A DNA stretch of 13,951 bases from CAZPBO01 sp964584815 (GCA_964584815.1 CAZPBO010000055.1:1-13951), one strand, 5' to 3'; shown: positions 1-7,198, counted from the stretch's first letter. Translations and numbers: made by a program. The notes: generated by a model from the letters alone, not told the origin.

Positions 1-979
1 CGACGCAACCTGCCGAAACAAGGGAGTTCTGCACCTGTGCAGGCTGCGTGGAGGAAGCGGCAAGAATCTTTGCCGGCGGCAGATTCAACTGCAGCGTTCT
101 TATGGGCCAGGAGGCGTCATACAGGTTAAATTGTGGCTCAAACTGCAGAAGTTCCATATTGGCGGCGTAGTAGGCGTCAATGGTGCCGATATCGCGCCAA
201 TATGCGGGCTGGCTCGGTTGTGCCTGCCGTGCGAAGTCGTAAGCCAGTAGTCTGCGACGCCCGACTTGAGCGGGTATCACATCACGCCCGAAGTCGTGCG
301 TTGTCTCCGTCCGCTTTGAGTCCTCCACCACACTCTTTATCAGAACATCTGTGTTGAAAACATAAATCCCCATAGAGCAGAGCGCCATATCGGGACGCTG
401 TGGTATCGGCTTCGGCTCCTTGGGCTTCTCCTCAAATCCCACGACCTGCCAGTTCTCGTCCACTTCCATAACGCCGAAACGGCTCGCCTCGTCCAGCCGA
501 TACGGGATGCAGGCAATCGTTATTTCGGCGGCGTGTTCGGCGTGAAAACGCAGCATCTCCATATAGTTCATCTTGTAGATGTGGTCACCAGAAAGTATGA
601 GGACGCGTTTTGGGCGATGTTCCTGCAGTGTGTAGATGTTCTGGTATATAGCGTCGGCGGTGCCGCGATACCACATCTGTCCGAAGCGCTGCTGTGGCGC
701 GACAGGTTGGACGAACTCATCCAACTCGCCACGGAAGAGGGACTGCCAACCTTGTGCGATGTGGCGGACAAGCGATATGGAGCGGTATTGGGTGAGGAGA
801 TATATGCGGCGCAGACCAGAATTCAAGCAGTTGGAGAGGGTGAAATCTATGATGCGGTATATGCCGCCGAAGGGGACGGACGGTTTTGCGCGGTCGCGGG
901 TCAGCGGATACAAACGCTCACCTCGTCCCCCAGCCAGAACCATAACAAGCGTGCTGTCCGCAAGTTCTTTGTATGTCAC
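1..979 (-). CDS. glgC: Glucose-1-phosphate adenylyltransferase (ADP-glucose pyrophosphorylase), C-terminus cut by window edge
   Basis: Makes ADP-glucose from glucose-1-phosphate and ATP, the committed step of bacterial glycogen synthesis, in the cytoplasm. The frame is open from a GTG at 979 to the left edge (326 codons; full-length family members are usually a little over 400), so the end of the C-terminal beta-helix domain is missing. Seen in the translation: the nucleotide-binding signature VLAGGRGERLYPLTRDRAKP (about 14-33), RIIDFTLSN (42-50), GTADAIYQN (106-114), LSGDHIYKMNY (129-139), FGVMEVDE (168-175), FEEKP (182-186), HDFGRDVIP (228-236), YWRDIGTIDAYY (260-271), then the PPAK and NSLVSAGC pieces that begin the beta-helix. 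GTG was chosen because a GAGG lies 7 bases upstream; that Shine-Dalgarno overlaps the stop codon of the response regulator gene, so the two genes are probably translationally coupled. The gene is the last visible one of the operon starting at HU. Confidence 0.95.
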   Translation of the reverse strand, partial: MTYKELADSTLVMVLAGGRGERLYPLTRDRAKPSVPFGGIYRIIDFTLSNCLNSGLRRIYLLTQYRSISLVRHIAQGWQSLFRGELDEFVQPVAPQQRFGQMWYRGTADAIYQNIYTLQEHRPKRVLILSGDHIYKMNYMEMLRFHAEHAAEITIACIPYRLDEASRFGVMEVDENWQVVGFEEKPKEPKPIPQRPDMALCSMGIYVFNTDVLIKSVVEDSKRTETTHDFGRDVIPAQVGRRRLLAYDFARQAQPSQPAYWRDIGTIDAYYAANMELLQFEPQFNLYDASWPIRTLQLNLPPAKILAASSTQPAQVQNSLVSAGCV

Positions 980-989
980 AAAAGTGCCT

Positions 990-1361
990 CTACAGGACGC
1001 CGCGGGAGCGCAGAACCTCTGCCACCTTGTCCTTCAACTCCGTCAAATCGCTTGACTTTATCACATAGTGTTCTGCAACCCATGTCATGAAGTTGTCCTT
1101 GTAATGGGCGTAAGCGGTATGGATTATGACGGGCAACTGATTGTTGCGGGAGAGCATCCGCCCCAACGCCTCTATCCCGTCCATCACTGGCATATTGATG
1201 TCAAGCACCACAAGGTCTATATGCTGGTTGTTGACAATTTCCACCGCCTGCTTGCCATCTGACGCCATAACGACTTTGTAGCCCTCATCCTCCAACTCCT
1301 GACGGTAGAGTTCCCGTTGATTGGCGTCGTCCTCAACGACCAGAATTGTGGGGGCAGGCAT
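990..1361 (-). CDS. Single-domain CheY-like response regulator
   Basis: A stand-alone receiver domain of 123 residues with no output domain. The acidic pair is E10-D11-D12, the phospho-acceptor is D54 in VLDINMPVMDG, the switch Thr is T82 in IIHTAY, and the conserved Lys is K102 in VIKSSDL, so all catalytic receiver residues are present. It should therefore be phosphorylatable and act by protein contact rather than by binding DNA. A very strong Shine-Dalgarno (AAGGAGG) sits before the ATG, and the stop codon of the upstream pseudokinase gene lies just before it (15-base gap). The next gene, glgC, starts 10 bases after this stop. No histidine kinase is encoded in the window, so its phosphodonor is unknown; a link to the upstream receptor-like gene is inference from position only. 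Confidence 0.93.
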   Translation of the reverse strand: MPAPTILVVEDDANQRELYRQELEDEGYKVVMASDGKQAVEIVNNQHIDLVVLDINMPVMDGIEALGRMLSRNNQLPVIIHTAYAHYKDNFMTWVAEHYVIKSSDLTELKDKVAEVLRSRGVL

Positions 1362-1376
1362 CGCAAAACCTCCTTT

Positions 1377-4300
1377 TCATCTCAACTCTGCAAGATATAT
1401 CTGGCGCAACAGCCAAACATCGCCTTTTTCAACCGCCAGCCTTATCCTTTCATTATCTGTGCTTTGGGCTGTTGGGTTCTTTGTCTCAAGCACTTTCCTA
1501 CCGTCAAGGATGACCGTTACAGAAGATGCCACAACACGCACCTCTATCTCGTACCACTCTCCCAACCTGATGGAAACATCCTCACTGACACCTTGCGCTT
1601 TCTCAAAGGAAAGGTGTTTGCCGCCTGCTGGCACAACGAGTGTGACCACCTGCCCCGCACCGAGTGGCAGAACCACCTTCAACGCCGCCTTACCCTCCTT
1701 GCAGCAGAACTGAAACCGCAGAACATACTCATAGGACGAAAGAGGTTCGGTATAGGCGAGGGAACCATCAGAAAGACGAAGCGCGTTGCCGAACTCATCT
1801 TCTATCTTCGCGATGGAGACCTTGCCTTTTTCGCGGCGCAATTTGTAAGATGATGTCCCGTTGAAGAGCCAGACTATGCGGGAGACCCTCATCCACAGGG
1901 CGCGTTCTTTGAATGTTTCCCGTAGGGTTTCCGCCACATCTCCGAGGACTCCTTCAAGAAGCGTGGTATCCCCGCCGCCGTTGAAGAAAGCCAGCGCTGC
2001 CTCCCCCAGACGACCATCCTGCTCGCCCATCTGAAGCCGCGCAAACTTCTCAAGATATTCTTCCTTCACCTTGTCTAATGCCACCGTCACAACACGCCCT
2101 GTCTGAACCCGTATCCCCAACTTCTTACCGTCAAACGACTCAAGCGTTCCACGATATGGAATGTTGGTCTTTGTTTTTATCTCAATCTGTTTGCCGATGC
2201 TGTTTTTGAGAAAGTCAATATGGGCGTTGCAGAAGCGTTTTGCGAAGGAGAGCCAGAGGAGCATTTTCTGGGCGATGTCTGTGGGCAGTTTTGCTTCTTT
2301 TGCGATTTTGTCAGCGCGCTTGAGCAGTTTTTCAGCAGAGGCGAAGTCTTTTTGTGCGGCGGCGCGAGACGCCCTCTCAACCAGTGCGTTGAAAACTATG
2401 CGCGCACGCATCATACCCTGCTTAAACCGCGCCTTTATCTCGTCCTGCAGTTTCTTTGCTTTGCGCGCCAACTCAAGCAGCGGTGCAAGCCCCTCGCCCT
2501 CCCCGCGCTGCTCCCACACAAGCCACCCCGCTATAGGAGAGAGTTCATCAAGCGCCTTATCCACTTTGCCTCTCCGCTCCCACGACAGCGCCCGTTTTCT
2601 GGCTTCATCAAACGACTTTTTTGCCTGCGCTTCAACGAACTGGCGCATCTTCTGGAAGCGCTCCGCAAACTCCACCGCCACCTGCCTGTAGCGCTGCTGT
2701 AGACGCAACTCCTGAACGCCGACCATTTTGTAGGCAGTAACAAACTGCTCCTTATGGCAGAGGTCTTTTATCTGCTTTTCTGCGGCATCAACTTCAGTCG
2801 CCGCTTTTGCCACACGCTCCTGGTTCTGTAGAGTCTCAAGCAGTTTGCGCGCCTCATTCGCCAAAGCGTGCTCTGCGTGCGACTTTATGAACTCCCTCAC
2901 GCGCTTCTTCGCCGCCTCCAGATATCCCTTCTTGCCCTTATTCTCCTTAAGCCACTTTTTAAGGTAACCCCATTCATCCTCAACTTTCTTCTCGCGCTGA
3001 AGGCGCTCAAACCGTGTAGCAATTTCAAGGAATCGCTGTGCAAGCGATGTGTTGACATATTTGTTGTAGAGGCGTTTGGCGCGGGTGATTACCGCTTTGT
3101 AGTCGCCTTTCTTCTCGCACTCGTTCGCAAACGCAAGTAGTCTTTTGAGGTCCTGCTGCGCAAGCAGTTCGGGACCCTTCGGTTTTGTAGGCGCAGGTTC
3201 GCTGCTGCCGCTCAACTTGACGACAAGGACAACGACTATGACGAGCGCGATTATGCCCAGCGCCATAAACGGCGCTTTTTCGGATAGCACTTTCTTCCAT
3301 TCGGGTTTTTCAACCTCCTCTTCGGATGGCGTCAGCGGAGGCGGTGTTGCTTCCTTCTTCCTAACCGTTTCCGCCAGTATCTCTTTCTTTTCTTCTGCAG
3401 AAAGCGCTTCTGGTGGTGGTTGCGGTGCCGGGGCGGGTTCTGCCAGTTTCAGTTCCTCTTCTTCTGGTTCTTGTGGGGGTGGAGCCAATTCAAGTTCGGG
3501 TGGTGCGTGTTCGTAGCCTGCATCCTCGTCAGCGAGGCGAAGGTCGCCGTCCACAACGGACGGGCTGTAAGGGTGGATATCGGCTTTGTGGGATGTGAGG
3601 GTGTCAACGCTTATCGCCTCCAGCGCCGTCTTCACTTCCTGCAGCGATGAGAAACGCTTATCGGGGAAACGCTCAAGCATCTTGTCCACAATCTGACAAA
3701 TCTCTTTGGGGACATTGTCGGTTATGTCGGCAAGGCGTGGGCGTTTGCCTTCAAGGTTCCTCGCCAGCGCTTCCACGGGATTTTCGGCTTTGAAGGGGCT
3801 GTGTCCGACAAGCATATAGAAGAAGAGTGCGCCGAGGGAAAATATGTCGCTGCGTTCATCGGAAGAGGAGTAATCTTTTATCTGCTCTGGCGCCATAAAT
3901 TCGGGGGAACCCAAAAGGACACCGATTTCTGCGGCGCCTTCGGCTTTTTCGGCGACGCGGCGGTAGAGTCCCAGCCCGAGCAGGACGGGGCGTTTTTTGC
4001 CGCCGGGAAAGACCACATTCTCGGGGCGGATATCGCGGTGGATGACTTTATGTTTGTGTGCCGTCAGCATACCGTTGACGAGGTGCAGAGTGACATCAGC
4101 AGCCAGTTTTACGGGAAGGCGTCCCTCGCTTTCCACGCGCTCTCTCAGGGTGGGACCCTCAAAGTAGCCGTGGCAGATGTAGAAATAGCCTTCCGCCTGT
4201 CCTGCGTCATAAACTGGGGAGATGGCGGGGTGTCGGACTTTTGCGGCGGCAGCGGCTTCTTTGAGGAATCGTTTTATCAATTCCTTGTTGTGTGAGCAAC

Positions 4301-4784
4301 GCTCCTTCAGGATACGCATTACCACATCGCGCTGCGGTCCGACCTGCCACGCCTTATAGGAGCGCGAAATGGCGTCCTCTCCGATGAGTTCCTGAATTCG
4401 GCACCCTGCGAGGGTTGAGCCGAGTAGTGGGTCTTCATACTCCTGTTCCTCTTGCAGTTCTTCAGGGGAGCCGACCACATCAACAGCGGCGCCGCAGACA
4501 CGGCACTTGAACAGGTCACCTGATGAGGGGTCAGCAAGATTGAATTTTGACCCGCAGGATGTGCAAACAAGCAGGGTTTTCCCCTGCCGCAGAAGTATCT
4601 GCCTCACCTGCTCCACAGAAAGGACCCCCCGCTCCACCAGAATCTGCCCTAGCGGTTTCTCCTCTCCTTCCTCAGCGAGTCTGCGTTGAAGCCTTATCGC
4701 TTCGCTCACCTCTATGGGTGAGGCGAACCCCAATGTCACAACGAGTTGTCCGAACTGCTCCTCCCCGCTGTTTCTCTCCTTCAT
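1377..4784 (-). CDS. Multidomain membrane protein with MshEN-like, zinc-ribbon and Ser/Thr pseudokinase domains, plus periplasmic helical, Sm-like and LamG-like regions
   Basis: 1135 residues. In order: two 24-residue MshEN-like repeats (10-33 and 44-67); an MJ0042-like zinc ribbon (C74, C77, C94, C97); a Hanks-type kinase fold (about 128-392); an acidic Pro-rich linker (about 425-495); one membrane span (about 504-523); helical, coiled-coil or TPR-like segments (535-850); an Sm/SH3-like small barrel (about 855-907); and a C-terminal concanavalin/LamG or DUF1080-like beta region (about 965-1135). The kinase keeps HRD (249-251), APE (298-300) and D313. It has R157 where the ATP-binding Lys belongs, R253 in place of the catalytic-loop Lys, GLG (270-272) instead of DFG, and a glycine loop reduced to its first Gly. 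I therefore infer a pseudokinase. The N-terminal half should be cytoplasmic and the C-terminal half periplasmic. A GGAG lies 8 bases before the ATG. It sits between HU and the response regulator in one operon. Confidence 0.88.
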   Translation of the reverse strand: MKERNSGEEQFGQLVVTLGFASPIEVSEAIRLQRRLAEEGEEKPLGQILVERGVLSVEQVRQILLRQGKTLLVCTSCGSKFNLADPSSGDLFKCRVCGAAVDVVGSPEELQEEQEYEDPLLGSTLAGCRIQELIGEDAISRSYKAWQVGPQRDVVMRILKERCSHNKELIKRFLKEAAAAAKVRHPAISPVYDAGQAEGYFYICHGYFEGPTLRERVESEGRLPVKLAADVTLHLVNGMLTAHKHKVIHRDIRPENVVFPGGKKRPVLLGLGLYRRVAEKAEGAAEIGVLLGSPEFMAPEQIKDYSSSDERSDIFSLGALFFYMLVGHSPFKAENPVEALARNLEGKRPRLADITDNVPKEICQIVDKMLERFPDKRFSSLQEVKTALEAISVDTLTSHKADIHPYSPSVVDGDLRLADEDAGYEHAPPELELAPPPQEPEEEELKLAEPAPAPQPPPEALSAEEKKEILAETVRKKEATPPPLTPSEEEVEKPEWKKVLSEKAPFMALGIIALVIVVVLVVKLSGSSEPAPTKPKGPELLAQQDLKRLLAFANECEKKGDYKAVITRAKRLYNKYVNTSLAQRFLEIATRFERLQREKKVEDEWGYLKKWLKENKGKKGYLEAAKKRVREFIKSHAEHALANEARKLLETLQNQERVAKAATEVDAAEKQIKDLCHKEQFVTAYKMVGVQELRLQQRYRQVAVEFAERFQKMRQFVEAQAKKSFDEARKRALSWERRGKVDKALDELSPIAGWLVWEQRGEGEGLAPLLELARKAKKLQDEIKARFKQGMMRARIVFNALVERASRAAAQKDFASAEKLLKRADKIAKEAKLPTDIAQKMLLWLSFAKRFCNAHIDFLKNSIGKQIEIKTKTNIPYRGTLESFDGKKLGIRVQTGRVVTVALDKVKEEYLEKFARLQMGEQDGRLGEAALAFFNGGGDTTLLEGVLGDVAETLRETFKERALWMRVSRIVWLFNGTSSYKLRREKGKVSIAKIEDEFGNALRLSDGSLAYTEPLSSYEYVLRFQFCCKEGKAALKVVLPLGAGQVVTLVVPAGGKHLSFEKAQGVSEDVSIRLGEWYEIEVRVVASSVTVILDGRKVLETKNPTAQSTDNERIRLAVEKGDVWLLRQIYLAELR

Positions 4785-4813
4785 AACGCTGACTCCGAAA
4801 AGCCATCACACCC

Positions 4814-5131
4814 CTACCTCTTCGCTTTGAGGTATTTGCGCACCTTCTCAATGTCCTCCTCGTGGAGAGATGTCTCAAGCAATTTACCTGGTTTGAAAGA
4901 GACGGTGAGTCTTTCAGGAACTTTCACAGGTTCGCCTGTTCTGGGGTTTCTGGCGGTGCGGGCTTTGCGGATGCGCACTTCAAATACGCCGAAATTGCGC
5001 AGTTCAAGTCTCCGCGTGCGCAGAATCGTCTCCAGCATCGCGTCAAGGGTCGCCTGCACGACCGCCTTGGCTCGTGCCTGTGTCAAACCCAGGCGCTCAG
5101 CTACACTCTGCACGATGTCGCGTTTGGTCAT
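4814..5131 (-). CDS. HU/IHF-family DNA-binding protein
   Basis: A small histone-like protein that bends or packages DNA as a dimer in the nucleoid. The translation from the chosen ATG begins MTKRDIVQSVAERLG, as in the HU/IHF family. It has the beta-arm segment FGVFEVRIRKARTARNPRTG with the Arg-Asn-Pro tip, followed by the conserved SFKPGK, and is 105 residues (typical HU is about 90-100). A longer frame reaches an ATG at 5167, but its first residues simply translate the Shine-Dalgarno region. The ATG at 5131 has a near-perfect GGAGGAGG 7 bases upstream. The C-terminus (about 15 residues after SFKPGKLLE) is Lys/Glu-rich and slightly longer than minimal HU. It is the first gene of the operon that continues into the pseudokinase (29-base gap). 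I cannot separate HU from IHF alpha/beta by eye. Confidence 0.93.
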   Translation of the reverse strand: MTKRDIVQSVAERLGLTQARAKAVVQATLDAMLETILRTRRLELRNFGVFEVRIRKARTARNPRTGEPVKVPERLTVSFKPGKLLETSLHEEDIEKVRKYLKAKR

Positions 5132-5138
5132 CTTGCTA

Positions 5139-5146
5139 CCTCCTCC
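5139..5146 (-). promoter_or_regulatory. Ribosome binding site fixing the HU start
   Basis: GGAGGAGG on the minus strand, 7 bases before the ATG at 5131. The ATG further upstream at 5167 would translate this site as Glu-Gly-Gly and has no comparable site in front of it, so the shorter protein is preferred. Confidence 0.8.
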
Positions 5147-5185
5147 TTCACTGTTGCTGGAACCCAAAGAGGGCTATACACCACA

Positions 5186-5214
5186 ATCTTAAGAGCCGAT
5201 TTATAGTCTGTCAA
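5186..5214 (-). promoter_or_regulatory. Sigma70-like promoter of the HU-pseudokinase-receiver-glgC operon
   Basis: On the minus strand a consensus -35 TTGACA (5209-5214) is followed after exactly 17 bases by TAAGAT (5186-5191). The predicted transcript would start near 5179 and have a leader of about 45-50 bases before the HU start. The promoter lies directly behind the stop codon of the upstream DRTGG gene, so some readthrough from the porG operon is also possible. No terminator is visible between them. Confidence 0.65.
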
Positions 5215-5227
5215 GTAAAACGGCTCT
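5192..5227. repeat. 7-bp perfect inverted repeat framing the HU promoter -35 region
   Basis: AGAGCCG at 5192-5198 and its exact complement CGGCTCT at 5221-5227 are separated by 22 bases. One arm touches the -10 box and the other lies upstream of the -35, overlapping the stop codon of the DRTGG gene. The loop is too long and there is no T-run, so it does not look like a terminator. It could be an operator for a dimeric regulator or chance. Confidence 0.4.
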
Positions 5228-6311
5228 ACACCATATCAAGTATGGTATCTATGTCAATGTATCTGGCGGCAATATCACGCACAAGCCCTATTTTGACGGC
5301 GTCTCTTGGTGATATCTTCGTATCCAGCGTTTTCACCTTGGTTGCGGTGGTGTAGGAATCGTCTTCCACGCTTATGACGGGGAGGGATAGTCTGCGCAGC
5401 ACATCAAGGACTTTGGGGTCTGGCAGGATGCCGCCTGTCAGGACGACGCCAGCCACGCGATTTGCGCCCCCGTCCGACAAAACCCGCACCGCCACCGCAA
5501 GCAGCAGGTCGGTTCTATCGCCCGCGGTTATGAGAAGGGCGCGGTTTTTCAGCCGTGGCAACGCGTTATGCGCACTCATCGCACCTACCTGCACCGTCTC
5601 CACACGGTTGCTTAAATGTTTCTCACCCAGAAGCAGGCGCCCACGCAATCGCTCCAGTATGTCCATCATCGTGGGACAGTCCAGAACACGGTTGTAGGGA
5701 ATTATCCCTAAAAGGCGGGTGCCTAAACGCTTAAGAACATCTGCCCCGACAGTTTTTATTTTCTCTATCTCGTGACTGCGAACTTTGTTGAACACCACTC
5801 CTATCACTTCAACCCCGCATTTTTGGAAGAGGCTCATATTGAGGGCGACCTCATCAAGGGGATGCCCGACTCCGCCGCTTGTGACAAGCAGAACCTTGCA
5901 TTTGAGGTGTGCGGCGACGCGGGCGTTTGAAAGTCCGAAAACGCTCCCCACTCCAGCGTGCCCTGTCCCCTCCACCACCACGACATCAGCGTCCTTTGTC
6001 ACGCGGGCAAACGCCTCCTCTATCTGTGTGAGCAACTCCTTCTGTTTGTCAGACTTTGTGAACTCATCTATTGATGTGCGGTCAACCGTTATCGGGCTCA
6101 TGTCCTGAATGTGGGCGTGCAATTTCAGAGCGCGCTCAAGCAGAAGCGCGTCCTCGTCCACCTCATATCCAGGTGTGCGCACATCTTTCAGCCCCAACGG
6201 CTTAATGAAAGCGCACCTTTTGCCCTTATCCACCAACAGAGAGCATATACCCAACGCCACCACCGTCTTGCCGTCGTTCAACTTCGTCGCCGTTACATAT
6301 AGGCGCTTCAT
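5226..6311 (-). CDS. BioD-like P-loop / DRTGG-domain protein (phosphotransacetylase N-terminal-like)
   Basis: 361 residues that resemble the first half of long bacterial phosphotransacetylases, but without the catalytic PTA_PTB domain. The N-terminal part (1-220) is a dethiobiotin synthetase-like P-loop fold: strand LYVTAT, then a glycine-poor P-loop ending DGKT (13-16), the FIKPLG segment (35-40), VVVEGTGHAGVG (111-122), and GVVFNKV (171-177). The C-terminal part (about 237-335) is a DRTGG domain with VGAMSAHNAL (242-251), GDRTD (264-268) and LTGG (291-294). In Pta this region is regulatory; the job of stand-alone versions is not established to my knowledge. The ATG at 6311 overlaps the porD stop by one base (TGATG) and has GGAGGAGG 4 bases upstream. 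A TTG one codon earlier is a less likely start. Position behind porG-porD suggests a role around acetyl-CoA metabolism (inference). Confidence 0.88.
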   Translation of the reverse strand: MKRLYVTATKLNDGKTVVALGICSLLVDKGKRCAFIKPLGLKDVRTPGYEVDEDALLLERALKLHAHIQDMSPITVDRTSIDEFTKSDKQKELLTQIEEAFARVTKDADVVVVEGTGHAGVGSVFGLSNARVAAHLKCKVLLVTSGGVGHPLDEVALNMSLFQKCGVEVIGVVFNKVRSHEIEKIKTVGADVLKRLGTRLLGIIPYNRVLDCPTMMDILERLRGRLLLGEKHLSNRVETVQVGAMSAHNALPRLKNRALLITAGDRTDLLLAVAVRVLSDGGANRVAGVVLTGGILPDPKVLDVLRRLSLPVISVEDDSYTTATKVKTLDTKISPRDAVKIGLVRDIAARYIDIDTILDMV

Positions 6312-6616
6312 CAAGCCTCCTCCGCTTTGCGGGCTTCTGTCTCAAGCACCATCTTTATCGCTGACGCCTTCGGCGGGCACTCATTGGCGCATATCCCGCA
6401 GCCCTTGCAATGCTCATAGTCTATTCCCACCATTTTGCCGTCCTTCACCATTATCGCCGCGTCAGGACAAAATATAAAGCAGGTCAAACAGTTGATGCAA
6501 GCCTCACTGTCCCAAACGGGTCTGTATGTTCGCCAAGACCCTGTCTTGTATTCGGTTGAGTTTCCCGCTTTCAGGATTATCCCTGCTGTTGGTTCCTCTC
6601 TCCACGAACGGCTCAT
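6311..6616 (-). CDS. porD: Pyruvate/2-oxoacid:ferredoxin oxidoreductase, delta (2x[4Fe-4S]) subunit
   Basis: 101 residues forming the small iron-sulfur subunit that passes electrons from the catalytic subunits to ferredoxin. Two classical 4Fe-4S sets are present: C40, C43, C46, C50-P and C70, C73, C76, C80-P. The N-terminal lead-in (GSWRTYRPVWD, about 26-36) is typical of PorD/VorD. The ATG overlaps the porG stop as ATGA, with GGAGGAGG a few bases upstream, and the gene overlaps the following DRTGG gene by one base, so all three are likely translated as a coupled unit. Substrate (pyruvate or a branched 2-oxoacid) cannot be fixed because the alpha and beta subunits are not in the window. Confidence 0.93.
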   Translation of the reverse strand: MSRSWREEPTAGIILKAGNSTEYKTGSWRTYRPVWDSEACINCLTCFIFCPDAAIMVKDGKMVGIDYEHCKGCGICANECPPKASAIKMVLETEARKAEEA

Positions 6617-7191
6617 CCTTCCTCCTCCAAACCCTTGACCGCCTCATAACCGCGTTTCAACGCACGGATATTGCCCTCAACCACTTTTTCCGGAAACTTC
6701 TTCCCGAACTTGTGCTTTATGTCGCTTACGAACGCCTCAAGCGGCAGAAGCCCTGTCACCCGCGCCAACGCTCCCATCATCGGAACATTCGGTATCGGTC
6801 GCCCCAACTCCTCTATAGATACCGAGGTGGCGTCCAATGTGTAGACGCGGTTCTCCACCCCCAGACGCTTGCGCACCCTATCCGGCTCATCGCTTGTGTT
6901 GACCAAAAACACCGTTTTTTGCGTCGCCCCTTCTGTAACAGGCACCGCCCCTATCAGCGTCTCATCAAGGATTATCACGACATCCGGCTCGGTTATCGGG
7001 CTGTGGACGCGGATGGGTTTATCCGAAATTCTCGTGTAGCCACGCGTTGGCGCGCCCATCCGCTCAGGACCATACTCAGGAAAACCTTGCGCGTGCTTGC
7101 CCTCAGAGAGCGCCGCGTGTGCCACCATCTGGCTCGCGGTCTTCGCACCCTGTCCACCTCTCGCATGCCAAACTATCTCAAAGCGCTCCAC
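6613..7191 (-). CDS. porG: Pyruvate/2-oxoacid:ferredoxin oxidoreductase, gamma subunit
   Basis: 192 residues of the gamma subunit of the four-subunit oxidoreductase that converts a 2-oxoacid and CoA into acyl-CoA, CO2 and reduced ferredoxin. Hallmarks are WHARGGQGAKTASQM (8-22), AQGFPEYGPERMGAP (34-48), YTRISDKPI (52-60) and PNVPMMGALA (134-143). The frame extends to 7305, with an ATG at 7221. I chose the GTG at 7191 because AAGGAG lies exactly 7 bases upstream, the protein then starts where the family normally starts, and a promoter -10 box covers the 7221 ATG. First gene of porG-porD-DRTGG. No alpha or beta subunit gene is adjacent: upstream is a divergent aldolase-family gene, so the catalytic subunits must be encoded elsewhere. 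Confidence 0.93.
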   Translation of the reverse strand: MERFEIVWHARGGQGAKTASQMVAHAALSEGKHAQGFPEYGPERMGAPTRGYTRISDKPIRVHSPITEPDVVIILDETLIGAVPVTEGATQKTVFLVNTSDEPDRVRKRLGVENRVYTLDATSVSIEELGRPIPNVPMMGALARVTGLLPLEAFVSDIKHKFGKKFPEKVVEGNIRALKRGYEAVKGLEEEG

Positions 7192-7198
7192 AGAAAAT

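Noticed and set aside
1..979. A frameshifted or broken glgC, because no closed minus-strand frame is seen in the first kilobase.
   Set aside because: The minus frame is open without interruption from 979 to position 1 with all GlgC motifs in order. It simply has no stop inside the window.
533..1090. A 185-codon plus-strand frame.
   Set aside because: It lies antisense to glgC and the response regulator, shows no family motif and has no convincing start site.
3609..4403. Calling the pseudokinase an active Ser/Thr protein kinase.
   Set aside because: The HRD motif alone is not enough. The ATP-binding Lys and the DFG Asp are both replaced in the sequence.
5192..5227. Rho-independent terminator for the porG operon.
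   Set aside because: The stem is 7 bp with a 22-base loop and no T-run follows; the position fits a promoter element better.
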